Below are positions 25,583 through 33,937 of a stretch of DNA of 64,000 nt, piece by piece. Under the pieces are notes generated by a model. It ran no database searches and was not told the DNA's origin. It was given only the letters and a program-made list of their open reading frames with translations. Made by a program: the position numbers and the translations under genes. The stretch is taken from the NCBI RefSeq assembly GCF_023822025.1, contig NZ_CP082909.1, forward strand, positions 3,772,001 through 3,836,000. Reading direction: 5' to 3'. Source of the DNA: Endozoicomonas sp. 4G. GTDB lineage: Bacteria > Pseudomonadota > Gammaproteobacteria > Pseudomonadales > Endozoicomonadaceae. Position 1 is the first letter of the stretch, and every line of letters begins with the position of its first letter.

Positions 25583-27193
25583 TCATTCTTGATTATCCTT
25601 CTTTCTTTTCTTGTTAGATGGCGGCTGGTCATACGCTTTCCTTTTGGGTCTCCGGTCAGGAGTCAGGTGGATCTTTTTGTGCCTTTTCAGATTGCTCGAC
25701 AGGTCGGTTCTGTAGTTGCAGCCCCCATGGTCACACTGGTACGCCCTGGCTCTCTGGTCGTCAGGCAGGTGGGTTTGTTTGTGCATTTTCAGATTGCCCA
25801 TGTGATCGGTGCTGTAGCTGCAGCCCTCATGGTCACACTGGTAAATCTTGCCTCTCTTGGGTCTCCTCTGGTCGACAGGCAGGTGGATCTGCTTGTGCTT
25901 TTTCAGATTGTCCTTCCGGTCGGTGCTGTAGTCACAGCCCTCATGGTCACACCGGTGCAGCTTGGGTCTCTGGTCGGCAGGCAAGTGGGTCTGTTTGTGC
26001 CTTTTCAGATCCTCCGACTGCCCGGCCCTGTAATCGCAACCCTCATGGTCACATTGGTGCACCTTAGGTCTTTGGTCGGCAGGCAAGTGGGTCTGTTTGT
26101 GCCTTTTCAGTCTGTACGCTTGTTCGACGCTGTAGTCGCAACCCTCATGGTCACACTGGTGCACCTTGGCTCTTTTAGGTCTCTGGTTGGCAGGCAGGTG
26201 GATCTGTTTGTGCTTTTTCAGATGGTTCATCCGGTCAGTTCTGTAGTCGCAACCCTCATGGTCACACTGATGCAGCTTGAGTCTCTTGAGTTTTTGGTCG
26301 GCAGACAGGTGGGTTTGTTTGTGCGCTTTCAGACTGTCCCCCCGGTCGGTGCTGTAGTTGCAGCCCTTATGGTCACAATGGTGCACCTTGGGTCTTTTGA
26401 CTCTCTGGTCGGCAGGCAGGTGGATCTGTTTGTGCCTTTTCAGATTGTTCGTCCGGTCAGTTCTGTAGTCGCAACCCTCATGGTCACACTGGTGCACTTT
26501 GGGTCTCTTGGGTCTCTTGGGTCTCTTGGGTCTTTGGTCGGCAGGCAGGTGGATCTGTTTGTGCCTTTTCAGATTTTCCGCCCATGCGCTGCTGTAGTCG
26601 CAGCCCTTATGGTCACACTGGTGCACTTTGGGTCTCTCGGGTCTCTGGTCGGCAGGCAGGTGGGTCTGTTTGTGCGTTTTCAGATGACCCGTCTGGTCAC
26701 TGCTGTGAGCAGGTGAGGTGATTTTCTGATGGTTAGCAGGGTCTACTTTTGTCATTTCTGACTCTGACTCAGTGGGTATTTTGCTGTCTGAAATGGACTC
26801 CTGATTAATCATTTTCAGTCTCAGAGTCGCACAATACTCACTGAACTCGTTTAATAGTCGAAGAGGATCAACCGTCGTGTTGACACACTGAACTTCAGTT
26901 GGGGTATCAGTTTCATCTTCGTTTGAACCGTTGTCGCTGTTTTCATCAGAGGTGTCGCTGTCTTCACTGCCACTGTCTTCGCTGTAGGCACTATCACCAG
27001 AGGCTGCCCGGGTGCAAGCCTTGGCTTTGACGCCAGGGTCGGGAGAAAAACAGTAGCCTGTGTCTGGCTTTAAGAGGATGTCATCACCTAAGCACTCTGT
27101 GTCAGGCACACTGTTTTCCTGAGCCTGGCTACTAGAGCTATGCACAGAAAAGGCAAGGGCCAAGGCCAAAATCAATGGTTTTTTGTATAGCAA
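25583..27193 (-). CDS. zf16: exported C2H2 zinc-finger protein, 9 fingers
   Basis: 536 aa. Signal peptide MLYKKPLILALALAFSVHSSSSQA without cysteine; the N-terminal domain is reduced to SVPDTECLGDDILLKPDTGYCFSPD. A half-finger (HSSDQTGHLKTH) precedes nine fingers: WAEN, RTNN, RGDS, RMNH, QAYR, QSED, RKDN, HMGN, LSSN. The linker before RTNN holds four consecutive RPK units (9-bp repeat GGGTCTCTT at 26501-26527), the longest seen in the array, which moves the next finger by 9 residues relative to the standard 34-residue period. The first finger is shared with zf15. Tail KRK...NKKRKKDNQE. TTG start. Confidence 0.91.
   Translation of the reverse strand: MLYKKPLILALALAFSVHSSSSQAQENSVPDTECLGDDILLKPDTGYCFSPDPGVKAKACTRAASGDSAYSEDSGSEDSDTSDENSDNGSNEDETDTPTEVQCVNTTVDPLRLLNEFSEYCATLRLKMINQESISDSKIPTESESEMTKVDPANHQKITSPAHSSDQTGHLKTHKQTHLPADQRPERPKVHQCDHKGCDYSSAWAENLKRHKQIHLPADQRPKRPKRPKRPKVHQCDHEGCDYRTDRTNNLKRHKQIHLPADQRVKRPKVHHCDHKGCNYSTDRGDSLKAHKQTHLSADQKLKRLKLHQCDHEGCDYRTDRMNHLKKHKQIHLPANQRPKRAKVHQCDHEGCDYSVEQAYRLKRHKQTHLPADQRPKVHQCDHEGCDYRAGQSEDLKRHKQTHLPADQRPKLHRCDHEGCDYSTDRKDNLKKHKQIHLPVDQRRPKRGKIYQCDHEGCSYSTDHMGNLKMHKQTHLPDDQRARAYQCDHGGCNYRTDLSSNLKRHKKIHLTPDRRPKRKAYDQPPSNKKRKKDNQE
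26501..26527. repeat. 9-bp linker repeat x3 (RPK units) in zf16
   Basis: Three perfect GGGTCTCTT units; each adds an Arg-Pro-Lys-type triplet between two fingers and lengthens the 34-residue finger period by three. Shorter versions occur in zf4, zf14, zf20 and zf35. Confidence 0.85.
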
Positions 27194-27290
27194 GGCCTGG
27201 CTTCCCAGTCGTTGAACTGTTTATTGGAAAATCAGGTTAGTCAAAATCCAGAGAGGTCGGAAGTTTCTTTGATGTGGGTTGGGAGATGGA

Positions 27291-28892
27291 TCATTCTTTA
27301 TCACCCTTCTTTCTTTTCCCGGAAGATGGCAACTGGTCATACGCTTTTCTTTTGGGTCTCTGGTTGGCAGGCAGGTGAATCTGTTTGTGCCTTTTCAGAT
27401 TGCCCATCAAGTCGGTGCGGTAATCGCAACCCTCATGATCACAATGGTGCACCTTGGGTCTCTGGCTCGCATCCAGATGAATATTTTTGTGCTTTTTCAG
27501 ATGTTCCGCCCGGTCACTGCTGTAGTCGCAGCCCTGATGGTCACACTGGTGTACCCTGAGTCTCTGGTCAGCAGGCAGGTGGGTCTGTTTGTGCTTATTC
27601 AGATGATCCACCCGGTCAGTGCTGTAGTCGCAGCCCTCATGGTCACACTGGTGCACCCTGGGTCTCTGGTCAGCAGGCAGATGGGTCAGTTTGTGCCTTT
27701 TTACAAAGCTCGCACATCCGCTGCTGTAGTTGCAGCCCTCATAGTCACACTGGCACACCCTGGGTCTCTGGTCGGCAGGCAGGTGGGTCTTTTTGTGCTT
27801 TTTCAGATGGCCCAGGTGATTGGTTCTGTACTTGCAGCTCTCATGGTCACACTGGTACATCTTGACTCTCTGGTCGGCAGGCAGGTGGGTCTGTTTGTGC
27901 GCTTTCAGATTGTTTGAATAGTCGCTGCTGTAGTTGCAGCCCTCATGGTCACACTTGTGATCTCTGCGTCTATGGTCGGCAGGCAGGTGGCTCTTTTTGT
28001 GCTTTTTCAGGGAGTTCGCCCGGTCGCTGCTGTAGTCGCAGCCCTCATGGTCACACTTGTGATTCCTGGATCTCTGGTCAGCAGGCAGGTGGCTCTCTTT
28101 GTGCGTTTTCAGATGGCTCAAGTGATCGGTCCTGTAGTTGCAGCCCTCATGGTCACACCGATGATTCCTGCGTCTCTGGTCAACAGGCAAGTGGGTCTGT
28201 TTGTGCACTTTCAGATGGTCCGCCCGGCCAGCTCTGTAGTAGCAGCCCTCATGGTCACACGGGTGCAACTTGGTTTTTTTGAGTCTCTGGTCAGCAGGCA
28301 GGTGGGTCTGTTTGTGCCTTTTCAGATGACCCGCCTGGTCACTGCTGTGAGCAGGTGAGGTGGTTTTCTGATGGTTAGCAGGGTCTACTTTTGTCATTTC
28401 TGACTCTGACTCAGTGGGTATTTTGCTTTCTGAAATGGATTCCTGATTAATCATTTTCGGTCTCAGAGTCGCACAATAGTCACTGAACTCGTTTAATACT
28501 CGAAGAGGATCAACCGTCGTGTTTACACACTGAACTGTTGTGGTATCAGTTTCGTCTTCGTTTGAGCAGTTGTCGCTGTTTTCATCAGCAGTGTCGCTGT
28601 CTTCACTGCCACTGTCTTCGCTGTAGGCACTATCATCAGAGGCTGCCCGAGTGTAAGACCATTGAATGGTCTCACTCTCTTCACTTCCGTCAGGTAGAAG
28701 CCTTATCAAAGTGGGTTGGTTGTTTCCCTGCCGTACTGAGACCTCAATAAAGAGCTTCGAGGTACTAATAAGCACCTTGCCAACAGCCAGAGCGAAGAAC
28801 AAAGGCATAGTATTTTCCTGAGCATGACCATTAGAAGTATGCACAGAAAAGGCCATGACCAAGGTCAAAATCAGTTGTTTTTTGGATAGCAA
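27291..28892 (-). CDS. zf17: exported C2H2 zinc-finger protein, 9 fingers
   Basis: 533 aa. The N-terminal domain is the LAVGKVLISTSKLFIEV type with RIRLLPDGSEESETIQW-like sequence, as in zf6 and zf9, and lacks the GDDILLKP box. The part before the fingers (MINQESISESKI, TKVDPANHQK, half-finger SSDQAGHLKRH) matches zf15 and zf16, so the gene is a mosaic of two subtypes. Nine fingers: RADH, HLSH, RANS, YSNN, HLGH, CASF, RVDH, RAEH, LMGN. In finger 6 the helix Leu is Val (CASFVKRH). Linkers vary (LDASQRPKVH, PADHRRRDHK). Tail KRK...GKRKK. TTG start. Confidence 0.9.
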   Translation of the reverse strand: MLSKKQLILTLVMAFSVHTSNGHAQENTMPLFFALAVGKVLISTSKLFIEVSVRQGNNQPTLIRLLPDGSEESETIQWSYTRAASDDSAYSEDSGSEDSDTADENSDNCSNEDETDTTTVQCVNTTVDPLRVLNEFSDYCATLRPKMINQESISESKIPTESESEMTKVDPANHQKTTSPAHSSDQAGHLKRHKQTHLPADQRLKKTKLHPCDHEGCYYRAGRADHLKVHKQTHLPVDQRRRNHRCDHEGCNYRTDHLSHLKTHKESHLPADQRSRNHKCDHEGCDYSSDRANSLKKHKKSHLPADHRRRDHKCDHEGCNYSSDYSNNLKAHKQTHLPADQRVKMYQCDHESCKYRTNHLGHLKKHKKTHLPADQRPRVCQCDYEGCNYSSGCASFVKRHKLTHLPADQRPRVHQCDHEGCDYSTDRVDHLNKHKQTHLPADQRLRVHQCDHQGCDYSSDRAEHLKKHKNIHLDASQRPKVHHCDHEGCDYRTDLMGNLKRHKQIHLPANQRPKRKAYDQLPSSGKRKKGDKE

Positions 28893-28991
28893 GGGCTGAG
28901 TTCCCAGTCGTTGGAATGTTTATTGGGGAATCAGGTTAGTCAAAATCTGGAGAGAGGTTGGAGATTTCTTTGATGTGGGTTGGAAGGAGGA

Positions 28992-30974
28992 TCATTTTTT
29001 AATCACCTTTCTTTTCTTATTAGATGACGGCTGGTCATCGGCTTTCCTTTTAGGTCTCTGGTCGGCGGGCAGGTGAGTCTGTTTGTGCTTTTTCAGATTG
29101 CCCACCCGGTTGGTGCTGTAGTCGCAGCCCTCATGGTCACACTGGTGCACCTTGAGTCTCTGGTCGGCGGACAAGTGGGTCAGTTTGTGCATATTCAGAT
29201 TGCCCATCCGGTCGGTAGCGTAGTTGCAACCCTCGTGGTCACACTGGTGCACCCTGAGTCTCTGGTCGGCAGGCAGGTGGGTCTGTTTGTGCTCTTTCAG
29301 ATGGCTTGAATGACCCGCGCTGAAGTTGCAGCCCTCATGGTCACACTGGTGCACCTTGGGTCTCTGGTCGGCAGGCTGGTGGATCTGTTTGTGCCTTTTC
29401 AGATACTCCTGCCTATCGGTCCTGTAGTCGCAGCCCTCATGGTCACACTGCTTCACCTTGGCTCTTTCAGGTCTCTGGTCAGCAAGCAGGTGGATCTGTT
29501 TGTGCCTTTTCAGAAAGTACACATAGTCGGTTCTGTAGTCGCAACCATCATGGTCACACTGGTGCACTTTGGCTCTTTTAGGTCTCTGGTCGGCAGGCAG
29601 GTGGATCTGTTTGTGTATTCTTAAATGGCCCTTATGGCCGGTGCTGTAGTTGCAGCCCTCATGGTCACACTGGTGCACCTTGAGTCTCTGGTCGGCAGGC
29701 AAGTGGGTCTGTTGGTGCTTTTTCAGACTGCCCATCCGGTCGGTCCTGTAGTCGCAGCCTTCATGGTCACACTGGCGCACCTTGAGCCTCTGGTCGACAG
29801 GCAGGTGGATCTGTTTGTGCTTTTTCAGATTGCCCGACTGGTCAGTCCTGTAGTCGCAGCCCTTATGGTCACACTGGAGCACCTTGAGCCTCTGGTCGGC
29901 GGGCAAGTGGGTCTGTTGGTGCTTTTTCAGACTGCCCATCCGGTCGGTGGAGTAGTTGCAGCCCTCGTGGTCACACCGATGCACCTTGAGTCTCTGGTCG
30001 GCAGGCAGGTGGATCTGTTCGTGCATTTTCAGATTGCCTGAATGGTTAGCTCTATAGTCGCAGCCCTCATAGGCACACTGGTGCACTTTAGGTTTCTTGG
30101 GTCTCTGGTCGGCAGGCAGGTGGATCTGTTTGTGTGCTTTCAGATGACTCTTATAGCCGCTGCTGAAGTTGCAGCCCTCATAGTCACACTGATGCGCCTT
30201 GGGTCTCTTGAGTCTCTGGTCGGCAGGCAGGTGAGTCTGTTTGTGTGCTTTCAGATGACCTTTATGGTCAGTGTTGTAGTCGCAGCCCTCATGGTCACAC
30301 TGGTGCTTAACAGCGTCCACTTTTGTCGCGCCTACCTCTGAATCAGTGAGTATTTCACTGTCTGAAACGGGCTCCTCCTTAATCTTTTTCAGTTCCAGAG
30401 TCGCACCATACTGACTGATTTCATTGGATACTCGAAAGGGATTAAGTGTCGTGCTTTCATACTGAACATCAGATTCGTCTTCGTTTGGACGGTTGCTGCT
30501 TTCATCAGAGGTGTTAGTGGCTATCTCACTGTCTGACATGGGCTCCTGCTTAATCTTTTTCAGTGCCAGAGTCGCACAAGACTGGCTGCTTTCATTTGAT
30601 ACCCGAAAAGGATTCAGTGTTGTGGTTTCATACTGAACATCAGATTCGGCATTAGCTTCGTCTTCATCTTCGTTTGAACGGTTGTCGTTGCTTTCATCAG
30701 AGGGGCTGCTGCCTTCACTGTCAGAACCATTCTCAAAAGCTGACCGACTGTGAACCTTCAACTCCCACCATTCAATGGCCTCGCTCTCTTCTTCAATGCC
30801 GGTAACGTAGACTCCTTTTATGGATAAGACTTCAATAAAGGGCTTCGGGGCGTTGATCAGCGCCTTGCCGACAGCCAGAGCGAAGCGCAAAAGCAACCTG
30901 TTTTCCTGGGCGTGGCCATTGGAGCAATGCACAGAAAAAGCAATGACCAAGGTCAAAATCGGAAGACGGATCAT
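28992..30974 (-). CDS. zf18: exported C2H2 zinc-finger protein, 12 fingers (largest member)
   Basis: 660 aa from an ATG (MIRLPILTLVIAFSVHCSNGHA) whose A-T-G-A overlaps the stop of zf19 by 4 nt, so translation is probably coupled. Two copies of the acidic/NPFRVSNE/IK[QE]EP module are present. No half-finger. Twelve fingers: HKGH, YKSH, HSGN, RMGS, QSGN, RMGS, HKGH, YVYF, RQEY, HSSH, RMGN, RVGN. The RMGS finger occurs twice around QSGN, suggesting a two-finger duplication. The tail is altered by a small deletion (KRKADDQPSSNKKRKVIKK) but keeps both basic clusters. It is the most downstream gene of the fused zf21-zf18 cluster. Confidence 0.91.
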   Translation of the reverse strand: MIRLPILTLVIAFSVHCSNGHAQENRLLLRFALAVGKALINAPKPFIEVLSIKGVYVTGIEEESEAIEWWELKVHSRSAFENGSDSEGSSPSDESNDNRSNEDEDEANAESDVQYETTTLNPFRVSNESSQSCATLALKKIKQEPMSDSEIATNTSDESSNRPNEDESDVQYESTTLNPFRVSNEISQYGATLELKKIKEEPVSDSEILTDSEVGATKVDAVKHQCDHEGCDYNTDHKGHLKAHKQTHLPADQRLKRPKAHQCDYEGCNFSSGYKSHLKAHKQIHLPADQRPKKPKVHQCAYEGCDYRANHSGNLKMHEQIHLPADQRLKVHRCDHEGCNYSTDRMGSLKKHQQTHLPADQRLKVLQCDHKGCDYRTDQSGNLKKHKQIHLPVDQRLKVRQCDHEGCDYRTDRMGSLKKHQQTHLPADQRLKVHQCDHEGCNYSTGHKGHLRIHKQIHLPADQRPKRAKVHQCDHDGCDYRTDYVYFLKRHKQIHLLADQRPERAKVKQCDHEGCDYRTDRQEYLKRHKQIHQPADQRPKVHQCDHEGCNFSAGHSSHLKEHKQTHLPADQRLRVHQCDHEGCNYATDRMGNLNMHKLTHLSADQRLKVHQCDHEGCDYSTNRVGNLKKHKQTHLPADQRPKRKADDQPSSNKKRKVIKK

Positions 30975-32425
30975 TCTTTATCGCCTTTCTTTCTTTTCGC
31001 GTTAGATGGCGGCTGGTCACAGGCTTTTCTTTTGAGTCTCTGGTCGGCAGGCAGGTGGATCTGTTTGTGATTTTTCAGATTGCTCGCGTAGCCGGTTTTG
31101 TAATTGCAGCCCTCATGATCGCATTGGTGCACTTTGGGTATCCTAAGTCTCTGGTCGGCAGGCAGGTGGGTCTGCTTGTGCGTTTTCAGACTGCTCGCGC
31201 GACCGGTGCTGAAGTTGCAGCCCGCATGGTCACACTGGTGCAACTTGAGTTTCTGGTCGGCAGGCAGGTGGGTCTGTTTGTGCCTTTTCAGATCGCTCGC
31301 CCAGTTGGCGTTGTAGTCGCAGCCCTCATGATCACATTGGTACACCTTGACTCTCCGGTCGGCAGGCAAGTGGGTCTGTTTGTGCCTTTTCAGAGTGGTC
31401 CCGTGGTCGGTTCTGTAGTTGCAGCCCTCATAGTCACACTGGTGCACCCTGGGTCTCTGGTCAGCAGGCAGGTGGATCCATTTGTGCTTTTTCAGACTGT
31501 CCAGCCGGTTGCTACTGTAGTTGCAGCCCTGGTGGTCACACTGGTGCTTGGCAGCGGCCACTTTTGTCACGTCTACCTCTGAATCAGTAAGTATTTCACT
31601 GTCTGAAACAAGCTCCTCCTTAATCTTTTTCGGTTCCAGAGTCGCATCATACTGACTGATTTCGTTGGCTACCCAAAAAGGATTAAGTGTTGTGGTTTCA
31701 TACTGAACATCGTATTCGTCTTCGTTTGAACGATTGTCGATGCTTTTATCAGAGGTGCCATTAGTGGCTATTTTACTGTCTGAAACAGACTCCTGCTTAA
31801 TGTTTTTTAGTGCCGGAGCCGCACCATACTGACTGATTTCGTTGGCTACCCGAAAAGGGTTAAGTGTTGTGGTTTCATACTGAACATCAGATTCGTCTTC
31901 GTTTGAGCAGTTGTCGCTGCTTTCATCAGAGGTGTTGTTGTCTTCACTGTCACTGTCTTCGCTGTAGGCACTATTATCAGAGGCTGCTCGACTGTGAACC
32001 TTAGCTTCGACGCCAGTAGCAGGAAAAACGCCAGTGGCAGGAAAAACGCCAGTGGCAGGAAAAACGCCAGTGGCAGGAAAAACGCCAGTGGCAGGAAAAA
32101 CGCCAGTGGCAGGAAAAACGCCAGTTGCAGGAAAAAAGCAATAGCAACTGCCTGGCTTTAAGAGTGGCTTTAAGAGGATGTCATCACCGAGGCAAATTTG
32201 TGGTATATCGAAGTGGTACCATTCAATGTCCTCGCTCTCTTCTTCAACGCCCGTAACGTAGACTCCTTTTATGGATAAGGCCTCAATAAAGGGCTTAGGG
32301 GCGTTGATCAGTGCCTTGCCCACAGCCAGAGCGAAGCGCAAAGGCAACCCGTTTTCCTGAGCGTGGCCATTGGAGCAATGCACAGAAAAGGCAATGACCA
32401 AGGTCAACATCGGAAGGCGGATCAT
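30971..32425 (-). CDS. zf19: exported C2H2 zinc-finger protein, 5 fingers, long FPATGV repeat
   Basis: 484 aa, ATG start (MIRLPMLTLVIAF) placed 3 nt after the stop of zf20. The N-terminal domain holds seven FPATGV units encoded by seven 18-bp repeats (32011-32136), a variable-number tandem repeat. Two acidic/NPF/IK[QE]E modules follow (IKQESVSDSK, IKEELVSDSE). Only five fingers: RLDS, HGTT, WASD, RASS, YASN; finger 4 is CDHAGC. The balance is thus shifted from fingers to N-terminal repeats. Tail KRKACDQPPSNAKRKK. Its stop overlaps the start of zf18. Confidence 0.91.
   Translation of the reverse strand: MIRLPMLTLVIAFSVHCSNGHAQENGLPLRFALAVGKALINAPKPFIEALSIKGVYVTGVEEESEDIEWYHFDIPQICLGDDILLKPLLKPGSCYCFFPATGVFPATGVFPATGVFPATGVFPATGVFPATGVFPATGVEAKVHSRAASDNSAYSEDSDSEDNNTSDESSDNCSNEDESDVQYETTTLNPFRVANEISQYGAAPALKNIKQESVSDSKIATNGTSDKSIDNRSNEDEYDVQYETTTLNPFWVANEISQYDATLEPKKIKEELVSDSEILTDSEVDVTKVAAAKHQCDHQGCNYSSNRLDSLKKHKWIHLPADQRPRVHQCDYEGCNYRTDHGTTLKRHKQTHLPADRRVKVYQCDHEGCDYNANWASDLKRHKQTHLPADQKLKLHQCDHAGCNFSTGRASSLKTHKQTHLPADQRLRIPKVHQCDHEGCNYKTGYASNLKNHKQIHLPADQRLKRKACDQPPSNAKRKKGDKE
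32011..32136. repeat. 18-bp tandem repeat x7 (FPATGV) in zf19
   Basis: Seven units of CGCCAGTGGCAGGAAAAA, with variants only in the first and last unit. Coding, in frame. Homologous positions have one or two units in zf21-zf23. Confidence 0.9.
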
Positions 32426-32428
32426 TTT

Positions 32429-33934
32429 TTAATCACCCTTCTTTCTTTTTTTGTTAGATGATGGCTGGGCACAGGCTTTCCTTTTAGGTCTCTGGGGTCT
32501 CTGGTCGGGAGGCAAGTGGGTCTGTTTGTGTCTGTTCAGATCGCTCACCTTGTCGGTGCTGTAGTTGCAACCCTGATGGTCACACCGGTGCCGCTTGGGT
32601 CTCTGGTCGGCAGGCAGGTGGGTCTGTTTGTGTCTGTTCAGATTACTCACCCACTTGCTGCTGTAGTTGCAGCCCTCATGGTCACAATGGTGCACCTTGG
32701 GTCTCTGGTGCACCTTGGGAATCTGGTCGGCGGGCGGATGAGTCTGTTTGTGCCTTTTCAGATGATGCTTCCGGTTGGTGCTGTAGTCGCAGCCCTCATG
32801 GTCACACTGGTGCACCTTGGGTCTCTGGTCGGCGGGCAGGTGGGTCTGTTTGTGCTTTTTCAGATCGTACGCCCGGTCGGTGCTGTAGTCGCAGCCCTCA
32901 CGGTCACACTGGTGCACCTTGCATCTTGTGGGTCTCTGGTCGGCGGGCAGGTGGGTCTGTTTGTGCTTTTTCAGATGTTCCGCCCGGTTGCCACTGTAGT
33001 TGCAGCCCTCAAGCTCACAGTGGTGGATCTTAGGTCTCTTAGGTCTCTTGGGTCTCTGGTCGGCAGGCAAGTGGATCTGTTTGTGCCTTTTCAGTCTGTA
33101 CGCGTGTTCGACTCTGTAGTCGCAGCCCTCATAGTCACAATGGTGCACCTTGGGTCTCTGGTCGACGAGCAGGTGGGTCTGTTTGTGCATTTTCAGACGT
33201 TCCGCCCGGTTGCCGCTGTAGTTGCAGCCCTCATGGTCACACTGATGCACCTTGGTTCTCTGGTCGGCGGGCAGATGGATCTGTTTGTGCCGTTTCAGAC
33301 TGCCCACCAAGTCGCTTCTGTAGTTACAGCCCTTATGGTCACACTGGTGGACCTTAAGTCTCTGGTCGGCAGGCAGGTGTCTCTGTTTGTGCCTTTTCAG
33401 ATCATTCGACCGCTTGGTCTTGTAGTCGCAACCCTCATGGTCACACTGGTGCTTAACAGCGTCCACTGTTGTCGCGCCTACCTCTGAATCAGTGAGTATT
33501 TCACTGTCTGAAACGGGCTCCTGCTTAATGTTTTTCAGCTCCAGAGTCGTACAATACTGACTGGTTTCATTGGCTACCCGAAAAGGATTCAGTGTTGTGG
33601 TTTCATACTGAACATCAGATTCAGCATTAGCTTCGTCTTCATCTTCGTTTGAGCGTTTGTCGTTGCTTTCATCAGAGGTGCTGCTGCCTTCACTGTCACT
33701 GTCTTCGCTGTAGGCACTATCATCAGAGGCTGCCCGACTGTGAACCTTGGCTTCAACGCCTGCAACGTAGGCTCCTTTCATGGATAAGACCTCAATAAAG
33801 GGCCTCGGGGCGTTGATCAGCGCCTTGCCGACAGCCAGAGCGAAGCGCAAAGGCAACCTGTTTTCCTGAGCGCGGCCATTGGAGCAATGCACAGAAAAGG
33901 CAATGACCAAGGTCAACATCGGAAGGCGGATCAT
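32429..33934 (-). CDS. zf20: exported C2H2 zinc-finger protein, 9 fingers
   Basis: 501 aa, ATG start (MIRLPMLTL) 3 nt after the stop of zf21 (TAA-AAA-ATG). The N-terminal domain is short (LAVGKALINAPRPFIEVLSMKGAYVAGVEAKVHSR). One acidic/IKQEP module. Nine fingers: RSND, LVGS, RAER, HAYR, RAEH, RAYD, RKHH, WVSN, KVSD. One linker carries RPKRPKRPKIHH and another a duplicated PADQIPKVHQRPKVHH, which adds residues between fingers 7 and 8. Finger 5 is CELEGC. The protein stops early after NKKRKKGD because of an extra T in the 3' end, a variant shared with zf21 and similar to zf31. Confidence 0.91.
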   Translation of the reverse strand: MIRLPMLTLVIAFSVHCSNGRAQENRLPLRFALAVGKALINAPRPFIEVLSMKGAYVAGVEAKVHSRAASDDSAYSEDSDSEGSSTSDESNDKRSNEDEDEANAESDVQYETTTLNPFRVANETSQYCTTLELKNIKQEPVSDSEILTDSEVGATTVDAVKHQCDHEGCDYKTKRSNDLKRHKQRHLPADQRLKVHQCDHKGCNYRSDLVGSLKRHKQIHLPADQRTKVHQCDHEGCNYSGNRAERLKMHKQTHLLVDQRPKVHHCDYEGCDYRVEHAYRLKRHKQIHLPADQRPKRPKRPKIHHCELEGCNYSGNRAEHLKKHKQTHLPADQRPTRCKVHQCDREGCDYSTDRAYDLKKHKQTHLPADQRPKVHQCDHEGCDYSTNRKHHLKRHKQTHPPADQIPKVHQRPKVHHCDHEGCNYSSKWVSNLNRHKQTHLPADQRPKRHRCDHQGCNYSTDKVSDLNRHKQTHLPPDQRPQRPKRKACAQPSSNKKRKKGD

Positions 33935-33937
33935 TTT

